Shown here: piece after piece, positions 33,247-40,832 of the stretch
Layout of the letters: every line of letters begins with the position of its first letter
Position numbering within the stretch: the stretch's first letter is position 1
Virus record (IMG/VR): IMGVR_UViG_3300035698_008781
Span: 1 to 64,000 of that record
DNA length: 64,000 nt
Direction: 5' to 3' (one strand)
DNA from: a virus
The notes under the pieces: model-generated
What the model was told of the DNA's origin: nothing
Database searches by the model: none
What the model saw: the letters and a program-made list of their open reading frames with translations, nothing else
Program-made: the position numbers and the translations under genes

Positions 33247-33496
33247 AAGTGAGAATAAAATAGGAATTGATCCTAGTCCTTATGAATATTCAAAATTATA
33301 CAAAGGACAATATAATGGATTAAGATTTATTTTAATTCATAATAAATTATATGAAAATGAATTTGGTGAAACAGATTATTCAGTTGAAATAAATTGGATA
33401 GACACATTAGACGAAGAACGTCAAAAAACAGTTAATGAAGCTGTTACTAAAATATTTAAAAACAAGATAGAAAACGGGATTGTAATAAAAGATTAA
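33233..33496 (+). CDS. Small hypothetical protein
   Basis: An 87-residue protein overlapping the helicase end by 14 bases (NKSENKIGIDPSPYEYSKLY; FGETDYSVEINWIDTLDEER). No family recognised; probably co-translated with the helicase. Confidence 0.55.
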   Translation: MSLNKSENKIGIDPSPYEYSKLYKGQYNGLRFILIHNKLYENEFGETDYSVEINWIDTLDEERQKTVNEAVTKIFKNKIENGIVIKD

Positions 33497-33498
33497 AG

Positions 33499-33792
33499 AT
33501 GGTAGTAATATATTGTAAAAAATACAAAAATGAAAAGCGTTATTTTATTTCACATAAAAAATTAATTTATATTGTTAATAAATATGATAATAAGTTTGAT
33601 GATTTATATATAATAGGTGGCGTTGTTAAAAATGAATTTGATAGTTGGGATTTTGTAAAAAATATAAATTCATATAAATGTAATAACTTTCATTTAAATA
33701 TTTTACAATTATTACAATCAAATGATAATCTCAATATAAAACTTGCTTTTGAAATAATAGATATGAAATATGCTAATAAATTTAGAGATTGA
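33499..33792 (+). CDS. Small paralogous protein with C-terminal LLxSxDxxN motif
   Basis: A 97-residue protein. Its C-terminal segment, LQLLQSNDNLNIKLAFEII, shares the spacing LL.S.D..N..LA..I. with five or more other small proteins of this phage. The N-terminal part is basic and beta-rich and differs between members. Function unknown. It overlaps the next family member by 23 bases. Confidence 0.6.
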   Translation: MVVIYCKKYKNEKRYFISHKKLIYIVNKYDNKFDDLYIIGGVVKNEFDSWDFVKNINSYKCNNFHLNILQLLQSNDNLNIKLAFEIIDMKYANKFRD

Positions 33793-34051
33793 AGAATTAA
33801 TAACATTTAGTGTGTTGTATACAAAACATTATAAATTTAATAAAGTTAGATATAACTTATTAAAAGGTAATAGTTTAATAAATGTTAATTCAATTGATTT
33901 TCAAGAAAAATATACTACTTTATTTAAAAAAGAAATATTAATTAATCATAAAGTATTAGATTTATTAAACAGTGATGATAGATATAATAATATATTAGCT
34001 TTGAAGTTAATAGAAAATAAATGTAAAATTAAGATATTAAACGATGAGTGA
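33770..34051 (+). CDS. Small paralogous protein with C-terminal LLxSxDxxN motif
   Basis: A 93-residue protein ending VLDLLNSDDRYNNILALKLI, the family motif. The N-terminal half (ELITFSVLYTKHYKFNKVRY) aligns loosely with the adjacent paralogues, each having a variable beta-rich front and the same helical tail, suggesting local duplication and divergence. Confidence 0.6.
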   Translation: MLINLEIEELITFSVLYTKHYKFNKVRYNLLKGNSLINVNSIDFQEKYTTLFKKEILINHKVLDLLNSDDRYNNILALKLIENKCKIKILNDE

Positions 34052-34478
34052 AATATTATGTAAAGTAGCTAAAGTTAAAATTAGATTTTCAACTTCTAAG
34101 ATATATAACACAGGTGATTATTATAAAATAAGAATTATTAATAATAATGAAAAATCTTTTATTTATATAAGTACTTATCTTGTAGAATATGTAATGAATG
34201 ATATTAAAAATGAATTAATGTTTGAAAAATTAATACTTAATTTTCATTCTTATTTAAAAGAATTAGCACCTCGTTCATATTCACGTAGTTTATTTGTAAA
34301 AAATAAAGATCATCCTTATAATAGTATTACAAAGTATTGTTTACATTGTTTACATCATTATTATAAGAAAATAACATTACCATCTAATTTTATAGAATTA
34401 TTAGAAGTAAATGATATATATACTATTAAAGTATTAATATTAATTTTAAAAAATAAATTAGATAATGAAAGTAATTAA
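34044..34478 (+). CDS. Paralogous protein with C-terminal LLxxxDxxxxxVLxxIL motif
   Basis: A 144-residue member of the same family, with a longer middle (YSRSLFVKNKDHPYNSITKY) and the C-terminal segment FIELLEVNDIYTIKVLILIL, where the Ser is replaced. It overlaps neighbours on both sides by 8-14 bases. Confidence 0.6.
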   Translation: MSEILCKVAKVKIRFSTSKIYNTGDYYKIRIINNNEKSFIYISTYLVEYVMNDIKNELMFEKLILNFHSYLKELAPRSYSRSLFVKNKDHPYNSITKYCLHCLHHYYKKITLPSNFIELLEVNDIYTIKVLILILKNKLDNESN

Positions 34479-34605
34479 AGCTGTATATTTAGAAGAAGAA
34501 TTTTTAAATTTAATAGAATCAACAAAACAAAATCAAGATAAATTGAATCAAGTTTTAATATGGGAAATATTACAACAAAAAATTAAAAAAAAACATGAAA
34601 AATAA
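34465..34605 (+). CDS. Very small paralogous protein
   Basis: A 46-residue frame (MKVIKAVYLEEEFLNLIEST, then KQNQDKLNQVLIWEIL) that is little more than the family's C-terminal helix. It overlaps the upstream gene by 14 and the ATP-grasp gene by 11 bases. Confidence 0.45.
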   Translation: MKVIKAVYLEEEFLNLIESTKQNQDKLNQVLIWEILQQKIKKKHEK

Positions 34606-35539
34606 AATCATTCTTACAAGTAAGCATGGAAGACCTTCAACTAAAGAAGTATATTCAACAATGTCATCAGGATCATTAGTCCAAAGAAGACAAATTTTTA
34701 GTACTAAAACTCGTAAATTGTTAAAACAATATTATAGAGTATACAGAAATAATGATAGTAATACCTTACATAAAGAAAAAAATGTAGAAACAGAAGGTAA
34801 TATTATCGTTAGATGGGGTACACGTGAAGAAGTTGTAACAGATTCTTCAACAATTGTATATAATCAAAGTAAAGCAATTGCTAACGCTACGAATAAAAGA
34901 CTATCAAGAGAAATTTTCATTGAAAAAAAAGTAAGTTGTCCAGTATTGGTTACACCTGAAAACTTTGATGAATCTTATTTACCTATAATTGCTAGACCAT
35001 TAGTTCATTCTAAAGGTAAGAATTTTATAGTACTAAAAACACCAAATGATTTTATTATTCATTATAATAAAAATAATGAAGGTTGGTATTATTCTCAATT
35101 TATTAATAAAGAGAGAGAATTTAGAATTCATTGTGCTCATAGTAAAGTGTTAGCTGTTATGGAAAAATCAAATCCAGATAATGGTAATATAGCTTGGAAT
35201 AGAGCTCAAAATGATACAGAACCATTTGAATATATTGCTTGGTCACAAGTTGATGAACAAGATTTAAAATGCGTACTAGAAGAAGCTATTAAAGCTACTG
35301 CTGTAGTAGGTTTAGATATGGCAGGTGTAGATGTTATGTTATGTGGAGGTACAGCTTATGTACTAGAGGTTAATACTGCTCCCACCCTTAACACATCACC
35401 ATATGTTGCTTCTAGATGGGGAATGTATTTTGATTGGTTATTTAGACAAGATAAAAGACGTGAACATTGGGATTATACTCAATTTAAAAAAGGTTCAAGT
35501 TTGATTTGGAAAAATAAACAATTAAATGAAACTAAATAA
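34595..35539 (+). CDS. ATP-grasp ligase
   Basis: A 314-residue ATP-grasp enzyme: ISARPLVHSKGKNFIVL-like nucleotide-binding region (ARPLVHSKGKNF near 132), EFRIHCAHSKVLAVMEK, and the metal site VGLDMAGVDVMLCGGTAYVLEVNTAP (D-x-A-G-x-D; E-V-N-x-x-P). These phage ATP-grasps are found with amidoligases and class II amidotransferases, and all of these occur at 47-52.6 kb. Substrate unknown; ligation of an amine to a peptide or cell-wall carboxylate is likely for the family. Confidence 0.8.
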   Translation: MKNKIILTSKHGRPSTKEVYSTMSSGSLVQRRQIFSTKTRKLLKQYYRVYRNNDSNTLHKEKNVETEGNIIVRWGTREEVVTDSSTIVYNQSKAIANATNKRLSREIFIEKKVSCPVLVTPENFDESYLPIIARPLVHSKGKNFIVLKTPNDFIIHYNKNNEGWYYSQFINKEREFRIHCAHSKVLAVMEKSNPDNGNIAWNRAQNDTEPFEYIAWSQVDEQDLKCVLEEAIKATAVVGLDMAGVDVMLCGGTAYVLEVNTAPTLNTSPYVASRWGMYFDWLFRQDKRREHWDYTQFKKGSSLIWKNKQLNETK

Positions 35540-35541
35540 TT

Positions 35542-35838
35542 ATGAAAAAAACAGCAACATCATGTTGTGCATTAGCACAACTATCAGGTTTAAGTAATAA
35601 TACTACAAAAGAAGAACTTCAATTAGAAATTGTTAAATTAACACAAGAACGTAATGAAGTGTATATACCTGGAGATTCTTCAGGTAAAGGACAAACAGCT
35701 GTTTTTGTTATAACAACACCTAAAGAAAAAGTTTTAGAAATGTTATTACTTTCACAAAATTTTAATCCTGTTACAGAATTTAAACGTAGATTAGGTTATG
35801 AAGACGGCTTATTAACTATGTATGTAAAACATTTATAA
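35542..35838 (+). CDS. Hypothetical protein
   Basis: A 98-residue protein with a cysteine-bearing start (MKKTATSCCALAQLSGLS) and a mixed alpha/beta body (GQTAVFVITTPKEKVLEMLL). It shares a stop/start overlap with the next gene. No family recognised. Confidence 0.55.
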   Translation: MKKTATSCCALAQLSGLSNNTTKEELQLEIVKLTQERNEVYIPGDSSGKGQTAVFVITTPKEKVLEMLLLSQNFNPVTEFKRRLGYEDGLLTMYVKHL

Positions 35839-36197
35839 TGAAATTGAGTAATTATAGAAGTAAAAGTAAGTTATATAGGGTGATTGTTAAGATATCAATT
35901 AGTCCTATAACTCGTACTATTTTATATGAAGAAATTAATATTCCTAAATTACATTTTACTATTGAATTAACAAATACTTTAAATTATCGTTATGCATGGT
36001 CATTTAGAACAGAAACTGAAATAAACGAAAGTGTTAAAAATTATCATAAAAATGATTCTATAAAAAGAGAATAACCTTATTTTGAAAAAAATCATGTTTT
36101 ACTTGAAGATGTTTTAATATCATTAATGGAAAGTGATGATAAATCTAATATAGCATTAGTTGCTGAAATATTAAAAATTAAAGTACAAATAAAATGA
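35838..36197 (+). pseudogene. Member of the LLxSxDxxN family split by an in-frame TAA
   Basis: The frame from 35838 runs 78 residues to TAA (36072-36074) and continues in the same frame as PYFEKNHVLLEDVLISLMES, DDKSNIALVAEILKIK to TGA at 36195-36197. The second part holds the family motif (LMESDDKSNIALVAEIL). The gene therefore looks full length but interrupted by one stop codon. It lies directly before the foreign-looking cassette region, so decay after insertion is plausible; readthrough or a base error cannot be excluded. Confidence 0.6.
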
Positions 36198-36295
36198 AAG
36201 TAATAAACTTAAAATAAAAATAAAATGTCAATAGAAAACGAAAACGGCAATTTTGCCAAACCACTGTTATAAGCAGGTTTTTAACACTAAAAATT

Positions 36296-36478
36296 ATGAC
36301 TAAAAAAATTAAATTAGAAATCACAGAAGCACAATTAACAGCTTTAGTAGAAGTTATAAATGAATGTTCTGCAATGATTGGAGCAAGCGGAGAAGATGCA
36401 GATAAAAATAGAACTCATTGGGTTGAATTACTCGATAGACTGCTGAAAAATAATGGTTATAAACGTGAGTTCCTTTAA
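36296..36478 (+). CDS. Small cassette protein
   Basis: A 60-residue protein (MTKKIKLEITEAQLTALVEV, then MIGASGEDADKNRTHWVELLDRL). Lies precisely between GTTATAAGC and GCTTATAAC. Codon use is less AT-biased than in the phage genes around it. Helical; function unknown. Confidence 0.6.
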   Translation: MTKKIKLEITEAQLTALVEVINECSAMIGASGEDADKNRTHWVELLDRLLKNNGYKREFL

Positions 36479-36480
36479 AC

Positions 36481-36762
36481 TTGCTTATAACGTTTGGTGC
36501 TTTGCGTAGTGCAAACACCAAGCCAACCAATTGCGGTTATACAGTGTTAGCCACCGTTTTTGAAAAGCACATACTTCATTTTGATATTGGTGATAGTGTG
36601 TATTTAAAAACTGACCCTGAACAATGTGAAAGATTAGTTACGGGTATAAATATTAGACAAGATAGAATTAGCTATGCACTTTCTTTTTTGACAAACGAAA
36701 ATTATCATTACAATTTTGAAATTTCAAAAGAACGAGATATTGTAAAAGCAACGTCATCTTAA
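36481..36762 (+). CDS. Small cassette protein, start uncertain
   Basis: The open frame covers 93 residues from a TTG, but the first 30 codons lie in the palindromic border. The conserved part is GDSVYLKTDPEQCERLVTGI, RISYALSF and HYNFEISKERD, a pattern I associate with a small protein family of Bacteroidetes and their phages. No ATG lies between the border and that region, so the true start is unclear and the gene may be 5'-truncated. Confidence 0.5.
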   Translation: MLITFGALRSANTKPTNCGYTVLATVFEKHILHFDIGDSVYLKTDPEQCERLVTGINIRQDRISYALSFLTNENYHYNFEISKERDIVKATSS

Positions 36763-36835
36763 ATGGTGAATAACACTGATGACTTTGTCTTGTTGCCGAC
36801 AAAACACAAGATCAATTTTAAATAAATCACAAATT

Positions 36836-37051
36836 ATGGAAGGAAAATGCCCAAAAGATAGCAGAAAGAATAGACCTGTATTTATTACTTATAACAATAA
36901 AAGAACATTGGCTATGGCTGATGGTAAAGGACATGCATATAAAATGTACGGTGATGATTATATGCAATTAGAAAGTAAATGCTTACCTGAAAATAAGTAC
37001 GACCCAAGTGAATATGAATTTGATAGAGGTTTAAGTGGGTTCGACTTTTAA
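36836..37051 (+). CDS. Small cassette protein
   Basis: A 71-residue protein from the ATG at 36836 (MEGKCPKDSRKNRPVFITYN), preceded by AAATT. An upstream ATG at 36779 would add residues read from the border sequence and is unlikely. Ends SEYEFDRGLSGFDF. Function unknown. Confidence 0.55.
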   Translation: MEGKCPKDSRKNRPVFITYNNKRTLAMADGKGHAYKMYGDDYMQLESKCLPENKYDPSEYEFDRGLSGFDF

Positions 37052-37055
37052 TTGT

Positions 37056-37170
37056 GCCTAACGGTACTCGTGTATAATAAGTGGCTTGTAGATAAACCAA
37101 CTAACTACTTATCAAGACAAACAAATAAATTAAACACAATCTAAGCCATTGACTATACACGATGTTGTGC
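37056..37170 (+). repeat. Large imperfect palindrome, attC-like
   Basis: GCCTAAC...TCGTGTATA...GTGGCTTG on the left mirror AAGCC...TATACACGA...GTTGTGC on the right, with a 50-base AT-rich centre. The overall fold is a long cruciform similar to integron attC sites. It directly follows the third cassette gene. Confidence 0.5.
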
Positions 37171-37213
37171 AATAGTGCTTTTAAAAACAAATATTAATTA
37201 TAAAATTAAAAAA

Positions 37214-37558
37214 ATGAAAGAATTAATAAAAACAATAAGTTGGTTATTAAATGGTGTTCAATCAGGATTAACAATGGATGAATTAGCTAAATATGGTATT
37301 ATATCAGAAGAATCAACAGAATCAGATGGTATTATTACAGTAACTAGAAGTTTTACATCTAATGATGATACTTTAACTAAAGTGATTACCATAAAGTATG
37401 ATAAGTCTATTGAAGAAAAAGCTGTTCAAGAAGAACTTAGTAAATTAAAACAAAAAGTAGCTGAATATGATCAAAAAATTAACGAGGCAGTTAACAAAGA
37501 GGATTATGAATCTGCTGCAATCTTCAAAAAAGAAAAAGACGCTTTTTTACGAAGTTAA
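37214..37558 (+). CDS. Helical protein with UVR-like motif
   Basis: A 114-residue protein from the ATG at 37214. The N-terminal half is MKELIKTISWLLNGVQSGLT; the C-terminal half is a coiled coil ending NEAVNKEDYESAAIFKKEKD, matching the UVR motif (A...EDYE.AA..K.EKD) of UvrB/UvrC and other proteins, a helical hairpin for protein contact. Returns to normal phage base composition after the cassette region. Confidence 0.6.
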   Translation: MKELIKTISWLLNGVQSGLTMDELAKYGIISEESTESDGIITVTRSFTSNDDTLTKVITIKYDKSIEEKAVQEELSKLKQKVAEYDQKINEAVNKEDYESAAIFKKEKDAFLRS

Positions 37559-37578
37559 ATATTATATAAGAAATTCTT

Positions 37579-37839
37579 ATGTAAATAAAATTAGATTTAA
37601 GGTTTGATGCTTATCAATTTATAAGTGGTGAATACAGATTTAATAAACGGACATATAATAAAGGATTATCATTTTTAAAAATAATTAATAATTTTCAAAT
37701 AGAACCTAATTTAATTAATTTAATTGATAGTACAGATATTACTAATAAAACATTAGCATATATTATAATAAAAGAAAGATTGAATGAACGTACAAGAAAA
37801 AATACAAAAGGAAGTAGAGGGGAAATGGTATCAAAATAA
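37579..37839 (+). pseudogene. LLxSxDxxN family remnant with TAA as second codon
   Basis: ATG at 37579 is followed at once by TAA (37582-37584). The frame then continues I-K-L-D-L-R-F-D-A-Y-Q-F and ends with LINLIDSTDITNKTLAYIII plus a tail overlapping the helicase start. The family motif is intact. No other ATG, GTG or TTG start is available upstream in frame, so it is either a pseudogene or starts unusually. Confidence 0.5.
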
Positions 37840-38884
37840 TTGTAAAGGTTTAGCTTTATTAGCTACAGGTTCAGGTAAATCTAAAATATTTATTAATATA
37901 GTTTCTAAAGAAAAGAAAAAATGGTTACTCGTTGTTCCTACTGAGAAACTTCGTGATAGAAATTGGAAGGATGAATTTAAAAAGTGGAAAAAAACAAGTA
38001 TTTATAATAAATATGTAGATACTTGTTGTTATGCTAGTCTTAAAAACATTAATTTATCATTATATGATGGGGTATGTTTGGATGAATGTCATAATATAAC
38101 TGCTAATAATGTGCAACCTTTTAAAAACTATGTAGATTCTATTAAAATACTATGCTTAACAGCTACTAGACCAACTGATTTACAGAAACAATATATATTA
38201 GAAACCATGTTAAAATGTGAAATAATATATACATTATCATTAAAAGAAGCAATAAAAGTTGGGATAGTAGCTCCGTTAAGTATTATAATTCATGAATTAG
38301 AACTTAATACTATTAAAAATATATCTGTTAAATATAAAGATAAAACAGGTGTTGAAAGAACTTTCTATCAATCTGAAAAAGGTTCATATGACTATATATG
38401 TCAAAAGATAGCGAGAAAATCTAAACCAACATCTTTTGATTATATATTTAGAGCTAAGTTTATTTATGACTCTAAAACTAAAACAGATTATGCTAAAGTA
38501 TTATTAGATAAATTACCAAAAGATAAAAGAATATTAATATTTTCACAATCAATTAAACAGATTGAGTCAATAATGAAAGAAACCTATCATTCTAAAACTA
38601 CAGATAAATTTTATAATTTATTTATGAAGGAAAAGATAAAACGACTAGGTGTTGTACAATCATTAAATGAAGGTGAAAATATACCAAACTTAGATATTGG
38701 TATGATAATACAATTTAATTCTAATCCTAAGAATACGTTTCAACGTATAGGAAGGATTATAAGAAAAAGAGATAACCATGAAGCTGAAATTCATATCATT
38801 GTACTTAAAGATACAGTAGATGAACAGTGGATTAATAATATTCTTATTGAATATGAGGATATAATAACAAGAATTAAAGTATAA
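37784..38884 (+). CDS. SF2 helicase
   Basis: A 366-residue superfamily 2 helicase. Motif I LLATGSGKSK (near 23-32), Ia LVVPTEKLR, II LDECHN (DECH box), III LTATRP, then the second RecA-like domain with KRILIFSQSIKQIESIM, VQSLNEGENIPNLDIGMIIQ (motif V) and QRIGRIIRKR (motif VI). It is compact, without accessory domains, like phage UvsW/recombination helicases. It is probably involved in recombination or replication restart. Confidence 0.85.
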   Translation: MNVQEKIQKEVEGKWYQNNCKGLALLATGSGKSKIFINIVSKEKKKWLLVVPTEKLRDRNWKDEFKKWKKTSIYNKYVDTCCYASLKNINLSLYDGVCLDECHNITANNVQPFKNYVDSIKILCLTATRPTDLQKQYILETMLKCEIIYTLSLKEAIKVGIVAPLSIIIHELELNTIKNISVKYKDKTGVERTFYQSEKGSYDYICQKIARKSKPTSFDYIFRAKFIYDSKTKTDYAKVLLDKLPKDKRILIFSQSIKQIESIMKETYHSKTTDKFYNLFMKEKIKRLGVVQSLNEGENIPNLDIGMIIQFNSNPKNTFQRIGRIIRKRDNHEAEIHIIVLKDTVDEQWINNILIEYEDIITRIKV

Positions 38885-38887
38885 AAA

Positions 38888-39145
38888 ATGACAAAAGCAA
38901 AAATTATAGCAAAAAGTACAGCAGTTAAGAAAATTGCTGAAAATGCAGGTAAATTCTTTACTGTAACTTTTAAAAAAAAGAATAATACTGAAAGAACTAT
39001 TAATTGTTTAGTTAAAAAACAACACACTACTAAATTAGGATACATTAGTGTATACAGTATTCCTGATAAAGGTTATAGAAGTGTTGACCCAAGAACTATG
39101 ACATCACTTAGTATTCAAAACGAAGTATTTAAAATTAGAAAATAA
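38888..39145 (+). CDS. Small basic phage protein
   Basis: An 85-residue basic beta-rich protein with NCLVKKQHTTKLGYISVYSI and KGYRSVDPRTMTSLSI. I have the impression this is a common small family in Bacteroidota phages, with an SH3-like pattern; role unknown. It overlaps the next start by one base. Confidence 0.6.
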   Translation: MTKAKIIAKSTAVKKIAENAGKFFTVTFKKKNNTERTINCLVKKQHTTKLGYISVYSIPDKGYRSVDPRTMTSLSIQNEVFKIRK

Positions 39146-39546
39146 TGACAAAAATGACAAAAATGACTGAAGACCAATTTAGTGAAGTTATAAACACTAC
39201 GCTAGATAATCTAAAAGAATTGTTAATTAATAAAGGTAAGGAGTATAGACGCAATAATGATCCATTTCATAATTTTAATGAAGGTGGTAGGCGTAAAAAT
39301 ATACACCCTATTGAAGCATTAGATGGGATGTTATTAAAACATGAAATTTCTATTGCAGATATAACCAATGATTTAATTAAAGATATTATTCCTAAAAAGT
39401 CAAGTATTAATGAAAAATTTGATGATAATTTAGTTTATTTACTACTTAAAAAAGCAATGATAAATCATTATATTAATGAAAATCAGAAAGTAGAATTAAC
39501 TAAAATTGCTGAACATTTTTCACATCATGTAAATGTAGAGCAATAA
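39145..39546 (+). CDS. MazG-like/nucleotide-metabolism-associated helical protein
   Basis: A 133-residue all-helical protein: LKELLINKGKEYRRNNDPFHNFNEGG followed by PIEALDGMLLKHEISIADI. The K-G-x-E-Y...HNF signature is common in phage proteins placed beside thymidylate synthase and resembles all-alpha NTP pyrophosphohydrolase-type proteins. It overlaps thyA by one base (TAATG). A role in controlling nucleotide pools is inferred. Confidence 0.65.
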   Translation: MTKMTKMTEDQFSEVINTTLDNLKELLINKGKEYRRNNDPFHNFNEGGRRKNIHPIEALDGMLLKHEISIADITNDLIKDIIPKKSSINEKFDDNLVYLLLKKAMINHYINENQKVELTKIAEHFSHHVNVEQ

Positions 39547-40634
39547 TGGCTAAAATAGATCACACATATCATAACCTCCTTGAGAAAATTCTTGAGGAGG
39601 GATATGATTATAAAGATGAAAGTAGAGATGTTATGTGTAAACAAATAAGTTCTTATGAATTTAGACATAATATAAGATTGAATGGATTTCCAGCAATTAC
39701 AACTAAAAAATTATACTGGAAAGGTATTGTGGGTGAATTAATTTGGTTTTTAAGAGGTGATACAAATATTAAATATTTAGTAGATAACAATATTCATATT
39801 TGGAATAAAGATGCTTATAATTGGTATGTAAAAAACCATAGTGAAGTAGGTGGTTCAAAATTATTATCAATTGAAAACTGGCATGAAGATGCTAAAAAGT
39901 TTCCTGAGATTTATACTTTAGGTAGAGTATATGGTGCTCAATGGAGAAGCTGGTCTGCACCAGTTTTGTATAATGATTTACCAGGATTACCAATTGAATT
40001 AGATCAAATATCTAATTTAATTCAGAATCTTAAAGATAAACCTATGTCTCGTAGACATATTATTACAGCATGGAATCCTGCTCAATTAGATGATATGGCT
40101 TTACCACCATGTCATTGGAGTTTTGAGATATTACCAAGACCTTTAACTGAAAATGAAAGGATTAAAATATTTAAAGAAAAATATAAAGTTTTTAACGGAT
40201 TACCACCTTTTCAAATTTTATTAGACTCTAAAAATATACCAAAATACACATTTGATTTAAAGTGGCATCAACGTAGCGTTGATACATTTCTTGGGTTACC
40301 ATTTAATATCGCATCTTATGGATTATTAATGGAAATTATTGGTAAATTAACTAATATGGTTCCTAATGAATTAATTGGTGATTTATCAAATGTTCATATC
40401 TATTATGACCATTTAATCGCTGTTAAAACACAGTTGAAAAATAAACCTGGTAAGTATTGGGAACCTATTGAATTAGAAATTAAAGATATTCCTGAATACA
40501 GAAGAATTAGAGAATTTGGAATAGGTTCGTGTTCTTTTGATAATCTAATGATTAATATGAATATTGAAGACTTTAAACTAAAAGATTATGAATCATATCC
40601 AGCAATACCTGCTGAGATGTTAGCACCTAAATAA
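39546..40634 (+). CDS. thyA: Thymidylate synthase (ThyA type)
   Basis: A 362-residue ThyA: catalytic Cys189 in LPPCHWSF, RRHIITAWNPAQLDDMALPP, GRVYGAQWR, LKWHQRSVDTFLGLPFNIASY (the R-S-x-D-x-x-L-G-x-P-F-N motif), and GDLSNVHIYYDHL. It methylates dUMP to dTMP for phage DNA synthesis. About 100 residues longer than bacterial ThyA, with an insertion around residues 205-230 (PLTENERIKIFKEKY). It works with the dUTPase and ribonucleotide reductase encoded nearby. Confidence 0.93.
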   Translation: MAKIDHTYHNLLEKILEEGYDYKDESRDVMCKQISSYEFRHNIRLNGFPAITTKKLYWKGIVGELIWFLRGDTNIKYLVDNNIHIWNKDAYNWYVKNHSEVGGSKLLSIENWHEDAKKFPEIYTLGRVYGAQWRSWSAPVLYNDLPGLPIELDQISNLIQNLKDKPMSRRHIITAWNPAQLDDMALPPCHWSFEILPRPLTENERIKIFKEKYKVFNGLPPFQILLDSKNIPKYTFDLKWHQRSVDTFLGLPFNIASYGLLMEIIGKLTNMVPNELIGDLSNVHIYYDHLIAVKTQLKNKPGKYWEPIELEIKDIPEYRRIREFGIGSCSFDNLMINMNIEDFKLKDYESYPAIPAEMLAPK

Positions 40635-40642
40635 AAAAAATT

Positions 40643-40801
40643 ATGAAACAAATTACACTTAAATTTAAATCTGAAGAAGAATTTAAAGAAGTTAGAAATA
40701 TTATGTTAGAAGATATTAAAGAAGATCCTACTATTGGGGAAATTAAATTACTAAAAGACGGTAATATTATATTAACTTTTGGTAAAATAGACGAAGAATA
40801 A
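40643..40801 (+). CDS. Small acidic protein
   Basis: A 52-residue frame (MKQITLKFKSEEEFKEVRNI ... LTFGKIDEE) with beta-alpha-beta character. It lies between thyA and the reductase gene, with an A-rich leader, and fills an otherwise empty space. Function unknown. Confidence 0.45.
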   Translation: MKQITLKFKSEEEFKEVRNIMLEDIKEDPTIGEIKLLKDGNIILTFGKIDEE

Positions 40802-40832
40802 AAATTAAAACTTAAAATAAAGAAAAGATAGA

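Larger units (their letters stand above)
36225..37172 (+). mobile_element. Cassette-like insert with inverted-repeat borders
   Basis: A stretch of about 950 bases, less AT-rich than its surroundings, holding three short genes each bordered by imperfect palindromes: GTTATAAGC (36266-36274) with GCTTATAAC (36483-36491); GTTTGGTG with CACCAAGC (36492-36523); and GCCTAAC (37056-37062), TCGTGTATA (37068-37076), TATACACGA (37154-37162), GTTGTGC (37164-37170). The layout resembles integron attC sites (RYYYAAC...GTTRRRY). No integrase is seen. Confidence 0.5.

Noticed and set aside
36481-36560. The first 30 codons of the second cassette gene as real protein
   Set aside because: They are read through the palindromic border from a TTG; the conserved protein pattern begins later.
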